The notes under the pieces: generated by a model
Databases searched by the model: none
The model's input: only the letters and a program-made list of their open reading frames with translations
What the model was told of the DNA's origin: nothing
Position numbers and translations under genes: made by a program
Shown: positions 1 to 6,188 of the stretch, in pieces
How positions within the stretch are numbered: position 1 is the first letter of the stretch
Layout of the letters: each line of letters begins with the position of its first letter
Assembly (NCBI GenBank): GCA_019421105.1
Contig: JAHZFY010000017.1
Location: 10,012 to 18,002, forward strand
Length of the DNA stretch: 7,991 bases
Direction of reading: 5' to 3'
Source: a bacterium
Lineage (GTDB): Bacteria > Bacillota_I > Bacilli_A > RFN20 > CAG-826

Positions 1-1
1 T

Positions 2-1066
2 TTTTATGATGTGTTCAAAAAAGAAAATGTTATTCCTATATCCAAATTCCGTTCCCTTAATTACATTAATGAAAAAGAAAATGATGAACGAATATTATTT
101 AACTATTCTTTACCAATGCATAGTAGATACACATCTTGGCTAAATTATTTATTGTTTGGAAGAATACCAAATGATAACTCTATAGAAAGTGATAGTTTAG
201 AAATTGTTTTATCCGTTCATAAATGTGCTGAACTAGGATGGATTAAAGATGAATATAATTATTCTAATGATGAGATAGAAAATATTATCAATACTAAATC
301 TTTAAATATGAAATTATACGGATATACTATAGCAAAAAGAGATGTTGAGTTAAAAATTGTTGGAGTGTTTGATACAAAATATCCTATATTAGATGAAAAA
401 TTTGCTGGAAGATTAGATTATGAAGAAACATTATCTCATATTGAAAACAATGAGATTCATAATAGTGTTTTCTTTGCTGAAAACGATTTTTATGAATTGA
501 CTGTTAGTGATGAACCTATACCTTCTATTTATTCTTTTTTAATTAAAAATAGCGTTAATTTCTTGGATGATTTTAAACCTTTTGAAGCTAATGGATATTA
601 TTGTAGACATCGAGTGGATCATTCTTTAGACAATATGCATAGTTTTGAGGAATTTATGGGTGTGTTATTAGAATACATTGCTTTTGCCTTTTTAGGCATT
701 ACAGTTATTTCTTTTATTGCATTATTAAAATCAATAATGGATAAAAGCGTTAATGAAATTAGGATATTGCAATTACTAGGATTATCAAAAAGCGAATTAT
801 TTGTAATTAATTTAATTGAAACTATGTTTATATCATTATTATGTTTTTTGATAGCTTTTATTCCTTATGTCATAATCATTAACTATTTAAATTCATATCT
901 CGTGAGCGATTTGTTACTTTTAGTCGCACCGCTTGGATTTGTATCATGGCAATTGTTTGTCATAATTTTATTACCTTTATTAACTATTTCTTTTTTATTA
1001 TCATTATTTTCTACACTTGTGTTAACAAAGATAAATGTTAAAAACGCAAATAATAATTTAAGATAA
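2..1066 (+). CDS. FtsX/MacB-type ABC transporter permease, C-terminal part (5' end outside window)
   Basis: The frame is open to the window edge, so the GTG at 11 is an internal Val codon and not a start; about 354 residues are visible. Numbering from that GTG, residues 1-215 are a soluble extracytoplasmic domain with a MacB-like core pattern: LFGRIPNDN followed by LEIVLS near 48-67 resembles the usual 'G+.P....EIvis' signature. Three hydrophobic helices follow at about 217-240, 264-291 and 313-338. The segment NEIRILQLLGLSKSELFVI (248-266) is the typical FtsX loop after the first of these helices, normally 'EIgiLralG.sk..i'. Family knowledge: such permeases pair with an ATPase and act in mechanotransmission, peptide or lipoprotein export, or antimicrobial resistance. 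The ATPase is either fused to or upstream of the missing N-terminal part. The substrate cannot be told. The stop is TAA. Confidence 0.85.
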   Translation, partial: FYDVFKKENVIPISKFRSLNYINEKENDERILFNYSLPMHSRYTSWLNYLLFGRIPNDNSIESDSLEIVLSVHKCAELGWIKDEYNYSNDEIENIINTKSLNMKLYGYTIAKRDVELKIVGVFDTKYPILDEKFAGRLDYEETLSHIENNEIHNSVFFAENDFYELTVSDEPIPSIYSFLIKNSVNFLDDFKPFEANGYYCRHRVDHSLDNMHSFEEFMGVLLEYIAFAFLGITVISFIALLKSIMDKSVNEIRILQLLGLSKSELFVINLIETMFISLLCFLIAFIPYVIIINYLNSYLVSDLLLLVAPLGFVSWQLFVIILLPLLTISFLLSLFSTLVLTKINVKNANNNLR

Positions 1067-1171
1067 TTTCATACATCAAATTATACAAAACGACACATCT
1101 AAAATTATTAAAAAAACTAATAAATTTGAATAAAAACACGTTTACCTTTATATGGCAAGAAAATATTTATC
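1067..1171. other. Convergent intergenic gap with weak dyads only
   Basis: This short gap lies between the convergent permease and DUF3800 genes. Two AT-only dyads are visible. One is ATAATTT (1063-1069) with AAATTAT (1078-1084), overlapping the permease stop codon. The other is TTATTA (1105-1110) with TAATAA (1118-1123), with a seven-base loop. Neither is followed by a convincing T-run on either strand, so no terminator is called for either gene. Confidence 0.4.
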
Positions 1172-1867
1172 TTAGCAATTAATTTTTTTCTTTTTTATTG
1201 CTTTATAATAATTTTTATTAAAATTTCTTGGATTTTTAAAGAATAAATTTTCTGATTTAGAAAATGAATTCGAGTCTTTTTTTAGTTTAAGTAATTCTAA
1301 TGTGCAAAATAAATCGGCAACTTGGAATAATCTATATTCATGCGGCTTAACTTGTCTAAATTCAACCGCATTAAAGCGAGTATTGAAAAAAGAATTAAGA
1401 ATACTACTTATTTCCTTTTGCCCGCCATCATAATAGATAACTATTTTATCAAACGGCAATAATTTTTTTAAGTTTGCATCAATAAATTCATTAAGTCCTT
1501 TTACTAATTTTGTGTTTAACCACAGTGGTGTCCCATCTTCTTCTTTTTTGTCTACAGAGATAGTGGCATAGTTGATATTAACAGATATAGAGAATGCCAA
1601 AAGCGTATTAAAAATATGTTGCCTTCTTCCTAAATCAATTTGCCTAAATATTTCTTCACCTCTTATAATTGGGCCTGCGTGAACCACTGTTTTGGTTTTA
1701 TTTGGATAATAATAATTTAATTTAGAATCCAAGGAAAATAATTTCTCATTTATCTGATTGTCTTGATTGTGCAAAACTAACGTCAATAAATAATAAGGAG
1801 AATGGCATTGATATTTTCCAAAATCACCAGATTCATCAATAAAAATAGATAATGTGCTCATATTCAT
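1172..1867 (-). CDS. DUF3800 family protein (predicted RNase H-like fold)
   Basis: The 231-residue product carries the hallmarks of DUF3800. These are an N-terminal beta strand ending in FIDESGD (residues 9-15), HAGPIIRGEE (63-72), an internal IYYDGGQ (144-150), and a C-terminal QVADLF (182-187). The acidic residues D11, D147 and D185 are spaced as expected for the RNase H-like metal site attributed to this family. A nuclease activity is inferred and has not been established for this protein. Length is normal for the family, and the Lys-rich tail (KAIKKKK, 222-228) is basic. The start could be ATG at 1867 or the in-frame ATG two codons later (1861). Neither has a Shine-Dalgarno sequence, because a GC-rich hairpin and a seven-T run sit directly upstream. 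The gene is monocistronic and opposes the permease. DUF3800 genes are frequently found in accessory or defence regions and next to conserved structured RNAs. Confidence 0.9.
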   Translation of the reverse strand: MNMSTLSIFIDESGDFGKYQCHSPYYLLTLVLHNQDNQINEKLFSLDSKLNYYYPNKTKTVVHAGPIIRGEEIFRQIDLGRRQHIFNTLLAFSISVNINYATISVDKKEEDGTPLWLNTKLVKGLNEFIDANLKKLLPFDKIVIYYDGGQKEISSILNSFFNTRFNAVEFRQVKPHEYRLFQVADLFCTLELLKLKKDSNSFSKSENLFFKNPRNFNKNYYKAIKKKKINC

Positions 1868-1894
1868 AAAAAAATGGCGAGGGATGCCCCCGCC
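1868..1894 (-). terminator. Terminator-like hairpin abutting the DUF3800 start codon
   Basis: An eight-base-pair stem (GGCGGGGG with CCCTCGCC, one G-U pair, loop CAT) is followed by A and then seven T, ending at the base before ATG 1867. By shape this is an intrinsic terminator inside the leader of its own downstream gene. It would act either as an attenuator or as the 3' end of a separate small RNA, with DUF3800 translated only from read-through transcripts. Confidence 0.55.
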
Positions 1895-1933
1895 GTATGT
1901 GGACCCGGATCTAAAGATCAGCCCAAATAGTAT

Positions 1934-1946
1934 ATAGTATTACTAT
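1934..1946. repeat. Inverted repeat at the 5' end of the DUF3800 leader
   Basis: ATAGTA (1934-1939) and TACTAT (1941-1946) form a perfect dyad around one base. A further partial copy (ATAGTATA, 1928-1935) lies beside it. It lies just downstream of the predicted transcription start, so it could be a repressor operator or the first hairpin of the leader RNA. Confidence 0.4.
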
Positions 1947-1956
1947 CTACATATAG

Positions 1957-1985
1957 AATATAGCACAATGATTTAAATGTGTCAA
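1957..1985 (-). promoter_or_regulatory. SigA-type promoter of the DUF3800 RNA and gene
   Basis: On the minus strand, TTGACA (1985-1980) is a perfect -35 box. It is followed after exactly 17 bases by TATATT (1962-1957), a five-of-six -10 box. The predicted transcription start is near 1950, giving a leader of about 80 bases. This is the best promoter match in the window. Confidence 0.75.
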
Positions 1986-1990
1986 ATAAT

Positions 1991-2428
1991 GCACACAAAG
2001 TAGAAAAAACATAAGCGCAAACAAATATAAGGATATAGAACTAGTGAGGCAAAAACTTAAGTCATATCGGTTATATAATAAATACATTATCCACATCGTA
2101 CTATTTTTATCACACCCATGTTAGAAACATGTGCAACAAGAAACGCTTCACTTATTTTTTTGTTTGTTTGGCACATTATAAAATATGTAAAAAAGATACA
2201 ATAAAAAATATAAAAACCCACTTTTTTACTATTGATATGCTCCTAAAAATACAATTTTAATGAATAAGATATTTAAAATAGAAGGAAAATTATATGAAAT
2301 CTATTATTTGAATTTTGTCTAAATAGTTGAGAAAATTCTTTTTAGATAATAATACTTACAAAACACAAGCATGCAATTAAAATGATATGATTTTTGATGA
2401 ACATTTTTGGTTGAATATTGCTCACTAA
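1991..2428. other. AT-rich intergenic region between divergent units; no gene recognised
   Basis: No credible gene lies here. There is a small hairpin, CATGTT-AGA-AACATG (2117-2131), whose downstream T-run (about 2154-2160) is too far away to make a terminator. A ribosome-site-like AGAAGGAA (2280-2287) precedes an ATG at 2294, but that frame stops after five codons (MKSII). It could be the stub of a decayed gene or nothing at all. The region most likely holds upstream DNA for the DUF3800 and helicase promoters, plus possible gene debris. Confidence 0.4.
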
Positions 2429-2460
2429 TCACTTTAGATAGTTTGCAAACTACATAGTGA
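2429..2460. repeat. Nested dyad with perfect 14-bp palindrome upstream of the helicase
   Basis: TAGTTTGCAAACTA (2439-2452) is a perfect palindrome. It is flanked by a second set of complementary arms, TCACT (2429-2433) and AGTGA (2456-2460), with an extra direct copy of TCACT at 2422-2426. It lies about 90-125 bases upstream of the helicase ATG. A dimeric regulator operator is the simplest reading. A hairpin at the end of a decayed upstream transcript is the alternative. Confidence 0.5.
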
Positions 2461-2461
2461 A

Positions 2462-2501
2462 AAGATATACAATTTTATAACATTTTATAATTGTTTATCT
2501 T
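2462..2501. repeat. AT-rich 40-bp imperfect dyad upstream of the helicase
   Basis: AAGATA (2462-2467) pairs with TATCTT (2496-2501). After a two-base mismatch on each side, CAATT (2470-2474) pairs with AATTG (2489-2493), with further interrupted pairing inside. It directly follows the palindrome at 2439-2452 and ends about 36 bases before the predicted -10 box of the helicase. It could be a regulator site. The A/T content means part of the symmetry may be chance. Confidence 0.4.
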
Positions 2502-2536
2502 ATTAAAATTTAATCATACAAAATATGGAAAAAGTT

Positions 2537-2553
2537 TGATAAAATGTTAAATC
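2537..2553 (+). promoter_or_regulatory. Extended -10 promoter with a possibly leaderless start
   Basis: TGATAAAAT (2537-2545) fits an extended -10 element (TGn plus TAAAAT). Only eight bases separate it from the ATG at 2554, so the transcript should begin at or within a few bases of the start codon. No Shine-Dalgarno sequence lies in range, since the nearest purine stretch (GGAAAAAG, 2527-2534) is about 19 bases away. The -35 region (TACAAA, 2517-2522) is weak, which is typical for extended -10 promoters. Confidence 0.5.
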
Positions 2554-5500
2554 ATGAACAACATTTGCGAAGCGATTTCAAGATCTATAAAAGAAGGAAA
2601 ATGGCTTCAAGTAACCTATCAAAACGAATTAGAGAAAAAAGACACTTCTTTTTGGTGTGCGATTAAGGATATCTATCCAAAAAAGAAATTGTTTAAAGTA
2701 TCAATTTTTAACAACTCTTATAGTCAAGATTGCAAAGAAGGATATATTTACTTTGATAAAATCAAAGAAGCTCAAATCATTGAATTAACAACATATGACA
2801 CTAACCAACAATTAATAGAAAAAATAGAAGAAAACCCTCTAGATTATGAATGGTTAGAATACTTTAAATTCGATAATAATATTTTAATGTATTTACTTGA
2901 ATGTGTCAGATTAGATACCGATCCTTTTCAAAAGCATTACGCAATGATAAGTGGCATAGATTTACATGTTTTACAAGAAAATAAAAAAATAGTTTTATCT
3001 CCACAACAAATTGACGAGATGGTCAAATTGATTTTTTATAATGATATTGAAAAATTTGAACAATCTTACAATGAGTTAATATTATCCGCATTATCAATCG
3101 ATGTAGGCAAAAAGAAATATGTTCTTGCCTATTATAAATTAGTTTTTGATCCTTCAAAAAAGGAGTTATCTTTAGGAAAAGACATTAAATTTAATGAAAC
3201 ATTTCTTTATGATAATAATGAATTAAAAACTAAATTTTCTTTGCACAATTATACTGAATTAAGTTGTGATGAATTCAAATCGGTATATATTCAAAATCCT
3301 TTAGAAGCCTATGAAATATTAAGAGAGAATTTTAACAAAGGCGAAATGATTGATACGCGTCCTGATATTATGATTTTAGAAAGAGATATACCTGTTAATT
3401 TAGGTAACCTTTTTGAAAATATTCAAATGAAATATGACGCTAATATGTTGCCAATTCCATTAAGGGCATTTTTCGGTGATGTTTCTAGAAGAAACAATGG
3501 CAAAAAAGAACCAAAAATAGTTATTTATGATAATAGAGTGAATATTGATCAAATTAATGTTTTGTATTCTGCAATGAAAAACCCGGTGACATATGTTCAA
3601 GGCCCACCAGGAACTGGAAAAACTCAGACTCTATTTAATGTAATATTATCTGCATATTTTGCGGATAAAACATCTTTAGTTGTTTCAAATAACAATCGAC
3701 CAATTGAAGGCATTATTGAAAAATTATCTTTTAAACATAAAAATGATAAAGTTCCATTCCCATTTTTAAGATTAGGTAATAATGAGTATTTAATAGAAGC
3801 AACATTAAAAATAAGAAACGATTTTTTAACACAGTTTAAAGGTAGGCCAGATAATGAAAAAATAGAAAAAATCAAAACTATTGAAGCAAATAAAAACTCC
3901 GAACTTGTTAGACTTCTTTCAAAATATATAGAAAGAAAAGATATTTCAGACAGTTTAGAAATGTTGAAAGGGACTCTTACTTATTTTAAAGACAAAGAGC
4001 AACCTCAAATAATTAAAAAAACAATCGCCGAACTTGAAGAAAAATTAAAGAATACTGAAAAAATTAGTAACGAACAAGTTTTAAAATTATTTGAACCTGC
4101 AAAAAATAGTGTTAAATATCAATCATATTTGTATTATTCCTCAATTGCGCATTTAAATAAATTAAAAGGAAAAGCATATAAAGAATTAATTGAAATAGTA
4201 ATGATTGAAGATAATTTGACAAGAGTCGCACAGTTTAATGCTTGGTGTAAAGATGATTCAAACATCAAACTTTTAAGTGATGTTTATCCTTTAATATTTA
4301 CTACAAATATTTCAGCAAATAGGCTAGGGACAAGCGATTTTACTTTTGATTTAGTAGTCATGGATGAAGCTGGACAAGCTGATATAGCTAAATCGTTAAT
4401 ACCTATTGCTAGAGGCAAATCTTTGCTTTTGGTTGGAGATGAAGACCAACTAAAGCCTGTTATATTGATTGAAAATAGCACTAATGAAAAGCTGATGGAA
4501 AAATATAAAATAGGTAGAAATTATAATTATGTAGAAAATTCGATATTATCCACTATGAGCAATGTTGATAATGTCTCTAAAAATATTCTTTTGTCATATC
4601 ATTATCGATGTGGGTCTAAAATCATAGGATTTTCTAATCAATATTTTTACGATAATAAATTAAAAACTCACGATGTTGAAAATTTAGGCAATGTAAGTAT
4701 TGTTGATGTAGATAATAAAACAAAAGGCGTAAATAGGCATGAAGCCGTTGAAGAAGCTATAGCCATCGTTGATTATTGCAAACGTAACGAAGTTAAAGAT
4801 GCGATTATAATTACTCCATTTACCGCTCAAGAAAATCTAATTAATAAATTATTATTAAAACAAGGAGTTACTGGAGTAAGTGCTTGCACCATCCATCGTA
4901 TACAAGGCGGAGAGGCAAACACTGTTATATTGTCTTATGCATTATCAAAAAGAACTAGTGATAGAACTTTTGCTTGGCTAAATGCTCATCCTGAAATCGC
5001 TAATGTTGCCATTACTAGAGCAAAAAATAATCTTGTTATTTTTGCTGATAATGATGCCTTATCTACAATTAAAAGCGAAACAGTAAGTGTTTGGAAAGAA
5101 TTAGTAAAATATGCAAAAGAAAATGGAAATTATGAAGTGGTTAGGCCAATTATAGATAACATAGAAATCGGAAAGAGCAATGGCTCAACAAATGAAGATG
5201 AATTATATCGCACCATGGCAATGCTTTGTACAGTTAATAAACGTATTACAATAGAACGCAATGTTTCATTCAAAGATTTTTTCGCAGAGGACGAATTATT
5301 AAAAACTAGCGGACAAGAATTTGATGTTGTTGTTTATGAAAAACACTTATTTTCTAAACCTACTCCAAAATATGCTTTTGAAGTTAATGGTGGAGAACAT
5401 ATGGGCGATTTAAAAAGAGAAAGTCTAGATATTAGAAAACAAAAAGTGTGCAAAGATAAAAAAATAAAAATATTTTATATAGATAATGCAAATGTTAAAA

Positions 5501-5577
5501 ATTATGAATTAATTCGCCATTTAATTTTGACCGCATATAAGAAAAAAACAGAGGATACAATAACATTGCTTGATTAA
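2554..5577 (+). CDS. UPF1/Dna2-type SF1 helicase with WYL-like N-terminal and nuclease-like C-terminal domains
   Basis: The 1007-residue protein has three visible parts. (a) Residues about 5-78 (ISRSIKEGKWLQVTYQN to IKEAQIIEL) resemble a WYL-type ligand- or nucleic-acid-binding fold; this is inferred from pattern. (b) An SF1 helicase core follows: Q333; Walker A GPPGTGKT (350-357); motif Ia VVSNNN (376-381); a charged, probably coiled-coil 1B insertion (about 425-525); DEAGQ (604-608); GDEDQLKP (628-635); LSYHYRCG (680-687); IITPFTAQ (752-759); TIHRIQGGE (779-787); NVAITRAK with the arginine finger at R822 (817-824). (c) Residues about 890-1000 match a DUF2726/Vsr-like PD-(D/E)XK nuclease pattern: FDVVV (D924), FEVNGGEH (E943, H949), then D959 and K962. 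The canonical ExK lysine is replaced by N945, so activity is uncertain. It probably unwinds and cuts nucleic acid, likely in defence, together with the HEPN-like gene 13 bases downstream. Intact, with no frameshift. Confidence 0.88.
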   Translation: MNNICEAISRSIKEGKWLQVTYQNELEKKDTSFWCAIKDIYPKKKLFKVSIFNNSYSQDCKEGYIYFDKIKEAQIIELTTYDTNQQLIEKIEENPLDYEWLEYFKFDNNILMYLLECVRLDTDPFQKHYAMISGIDLHVLQENKKIVLSPQQIDEMVKLIFYNDIEKFEQSYNELILSALSIDVGKKKYVLAYYKLVFDPSKKELSLGKDIKFNETFLYDNNELKTKFSLHNYTELSCDEFKSVYIQNPLEAYEILRENFNKGEMIDTRPDIMILERDIPVNLGNLFENIQMKYDANMLPIPLRAFFGDVSRRNNGKKEPKIVIYDNRVNIDQINVLYSAMKNPVTYVQGPPGTGKTQTLFNVILSAYFADKTSLVVSNNNRPIEGIIEKLSFKHKNDKVPFPFLRLGNNEYLIEATLKIRNDFLTQFKGRPDNEKIEKIKTIEANKNSELVRLLSKYIERKDISDSLEMLKGTLTYFKDKEQPQIIKKTIAELEEKLKNTEKISNEQVLKLFEPAKNSVKYQSYLYYSSIAHLNKLKGKAYKELIEIVMIEDNLTRVAQFNAWCKDDSNIKLLSDVYPLIFTTNISANRLGTSDFTFDLVVMDEAGQADIAKSLIPIARGKSLLLVGDEDQLKPVILIENSTNEKLMEKYKIGRNYNYVENSILSTMSNVDNVSKNILLSYHYRCGSKIIGFSNQYFYDNKLKTHDVENLGNVSIVDVDNKTKGVNRHEAVEEAIAIVDYCKRNEVKDAIIITPFTAQENLINKLLLKQGVTGVSACTIHRIQGGEANTVILSYALSKRTSDRTFAWLNAHPEIANVAITRAKNNLVIFADNDALSTIKSETVSVWKELVKYAKENGNYEVVRPIIDNIEIGKSNGSTNEDELYRTMAMLCTVNKRITIERNVSFKDFFAEDELLKTSGQEFDVVVYEKHLFSKPTPKYAFEVNGGEHMGDLKRESLDIRKQKVCKDKKIKIFYIDNANVKNYELIRHLILTAYKKKTEDTITLLD

Positions 5578-5583
5578 AAGGAG
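5578..5583 (+). promoter_or_regulatory. Ribosome binding site that sets the HEPN-like gene start
   Basis: AAGGAG begins right after the helicase TAA (5575-5577) and lies seven bases before the ATG at 5591. This spacing favours 5591 over the in-frame TTG at 5570, which precedes the site, and over the ATG at 5585, which is one base from it. Confidence 0.75.
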
Positions 5584-5590
5584 CATGCAT

Positions 5591-6073
5591 ATGAAATATT
5601 TAAGAGGTGATAAAATAAATCACATCGATATAGCAGAAGATTTTTATGTAGCGTATTTGAGATGTTTTGAACCAAATAGCGAAAATAAAATTGTTGCTAT
5701 ACCTGGTTTTGCTAATGGTTTTTTTGCATGTGAATTATATTTAAAAGTTCTAACTGATAATAGAAAAAAATTTAGTCATAATTTAAAAGACTTAATAATG
5801 GATTTGGATGAAAATTTAAAAAAAGAATTGGAAGAAATATACAACAAAAATAAAAAAATATTAGAACTAGCTGGTTCGTTTGAAGACTTTTTAGACAAAA
5901 CAAGTAATGGATTTATATTTTGGAGATATATCTATGAGGAAGATAATAAAGACTTTGAAAACAAATACCCGTTTTTATATTCTAAAGAATTTTTAAATAT
6001 GTTTCTTCCTAAGCTTAAACAAATGAGTGAAAACTATATACTAAATAAATGTGAAAAAACGAAAAAAGATTAA
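5591..6073 (+). CDS. Small HEPN-like helical protein, operon partner of the helicase
   Basis: The product is 160 residues, all-helical in character and without a signal peptide. Its centre reads ACELYLKVL (46-54), then KKFSHNLKDLIMDL (59-72). This is the 'A.ELyLKalL...HdLk.Lf..L' pattern seen in many HEPN-fold proteins. A later FIFWRYIYEE (108-117) matches the aromatic helix found near the C-terminus of such proteins. The ribonuclease signature RX4-6H is normally in the C-terminal helix and is absent there. R58-KKFS-H63 fits the spacing but sits between helices, so it may be coincidence. It could therefore be a catalytic RNase toxin or a non-catalytic partner or sensor. The gene starts 13 bases after the helicase stop with its own ribosome site, so the two are co-transcribed. 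No recognised family assignment goes beyond the HEPN-like fold. Confidence 0.7.
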   Translation: MKYLRGDKINHIDIAEDFYVAYLRCFEPNSENKIVAIPGFANGFFACELYLKVLTDNRKKFSHNLKDLIMDLDENLKKELEEIYNKNKKILELAGSFEDFLDKTSNGFIFWRYIYEEDNKDFENKYPFLYSKEFLNMFLPKLKQMSENYILNKCEKTKKD

Positions 6074-6116
6074 TTTATTTTCCCATATAATATATTTTCA
6101 AAGTTTGTAATAATAA

Positions 6117-6157
6117 AATAACAATTAACTTTCATATTTATAAAAATTTTTGTTATT
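6117..6157. repeat. Inverted repeat upstream of the araC-type gene
   Basis: AATAACAA (6117-6124) and TTGTTATT (6150-6157) are perfect eight-base inverted arms separated by 25 bases, just upstream of the predicted -10 box. There is no T-run after the second arm, so it is not a terminator for the HEPN-like gene. The right arm is part of the AAAATTTTTGTTAT sequence that also occurs before the solute-binding gene. Confidence 0.35.
6143..6156 (+). promoter_or_regulatory. Candidate AraC-family operator, copy 1
   Basis: AAAATTTTTGTTAT is repeated exactly at 7154-7167, upstream of the solute-binding gene. Here it overlaps or borders the -35 region of the regulator's own promoter, a position suited to autoregulation. 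Both regions are very AT-rich, so the match could be chance. Confidence 0.4.
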
Positions 6158-6188
6158 AAAAAACCAATGATTAATTATAATAAAATTA
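6153..6188 (+). promoter_or_regulatory. Promoter of the araC-type gene, possibly leaderless
   Basis: TATAAT (6176-6181) is a perfect -10 box and ends only seven bases before the ATG at 6189, so transcription would start at about the A of the start codon. A weak -35 (TTATTA, 6153-6158) sits at 17-base spacing. There is no Shine-Dalgarno sequence upstream of the ATG. Confidence 0.55.

Larger units (their letters stand above)
1868..1950 (-). ncRNA. Structured leader RNA of the DUF3800 gene (candidate DUF3800-type RNA motif)
   Basis: Between the predicted transcription start (about 1950) and the DUF3800 ATG, positions 1876-1924 are 32/49 G+C, far above the AT-rich surroundings. Two structural units can be read on the minus strand. 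The first is GATC-TTTA-GATC (1919-1908), enclosed by GGGC (1924-1921) pairing with GTCC (1904-1901) using one G-U. The second is an eight-base-pair hairpin, GGCGGGGGCATCCCTCGCC (1894-1876), with a CAT loop and one G-U, followed by A and seven T. A small inverted repeat lies at the 5' end. Established knowledge: a series of structured RNA motifs upstream of DUF3800 genes (DUF3800-I to -XI) was reported by comparative genomics in 2017. Position and shape fit that class, but membership of a particular motif was not checked. A riboregulator and a small RNA partner of the protein are both possible. Confidence 0.65.

Noticed and set aside
11..13. GTG as a start for the permease
   Set aside because: The frame is open upstream to the window edge, there is no ribosome site, and the protein lacks the N-terminal half expected of FtsX-type permeases; it is an internal codon.
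2117..2160. Hairpin CATGTT/AACATG with a downstream T-run as a terminator
   Set aside because: The T-run starts more than 20 bases after the stem, and no gene ends upstream on that strand.
2280..2311. Ribosome-site-like AGAAGGAA followed by ATG and five codons (MKSII)
   Set aside because: Too short to call a gene and far from the helicase start; a leader peptide is not supported. It is mentioned only as possible debris.
3624..3875. An 83-codon open frame on the minus strand
   Set aside because: It lies wholly inside the helicase gene just after the Walker A motif, has no ribosome site and no recognisable domain; it is a shadow of the helicase codons.
4284..4481. A 65-codon open frame on the minus strand
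   Set aside because: It is antisense to the DEAGQ and GDEDQ motifs of the helicase; no independent coding evidence.
5570..5590. Upstream in-frame TTG (5570) and ATG (5585) starts for the HEPN-like gene
   Set aside because: The Shine-Dalgarno site at 5578-5583 lies downstream of the TTG and one base from ATG 5585, but seven bases from ATG 5591, which is therefore preferred.
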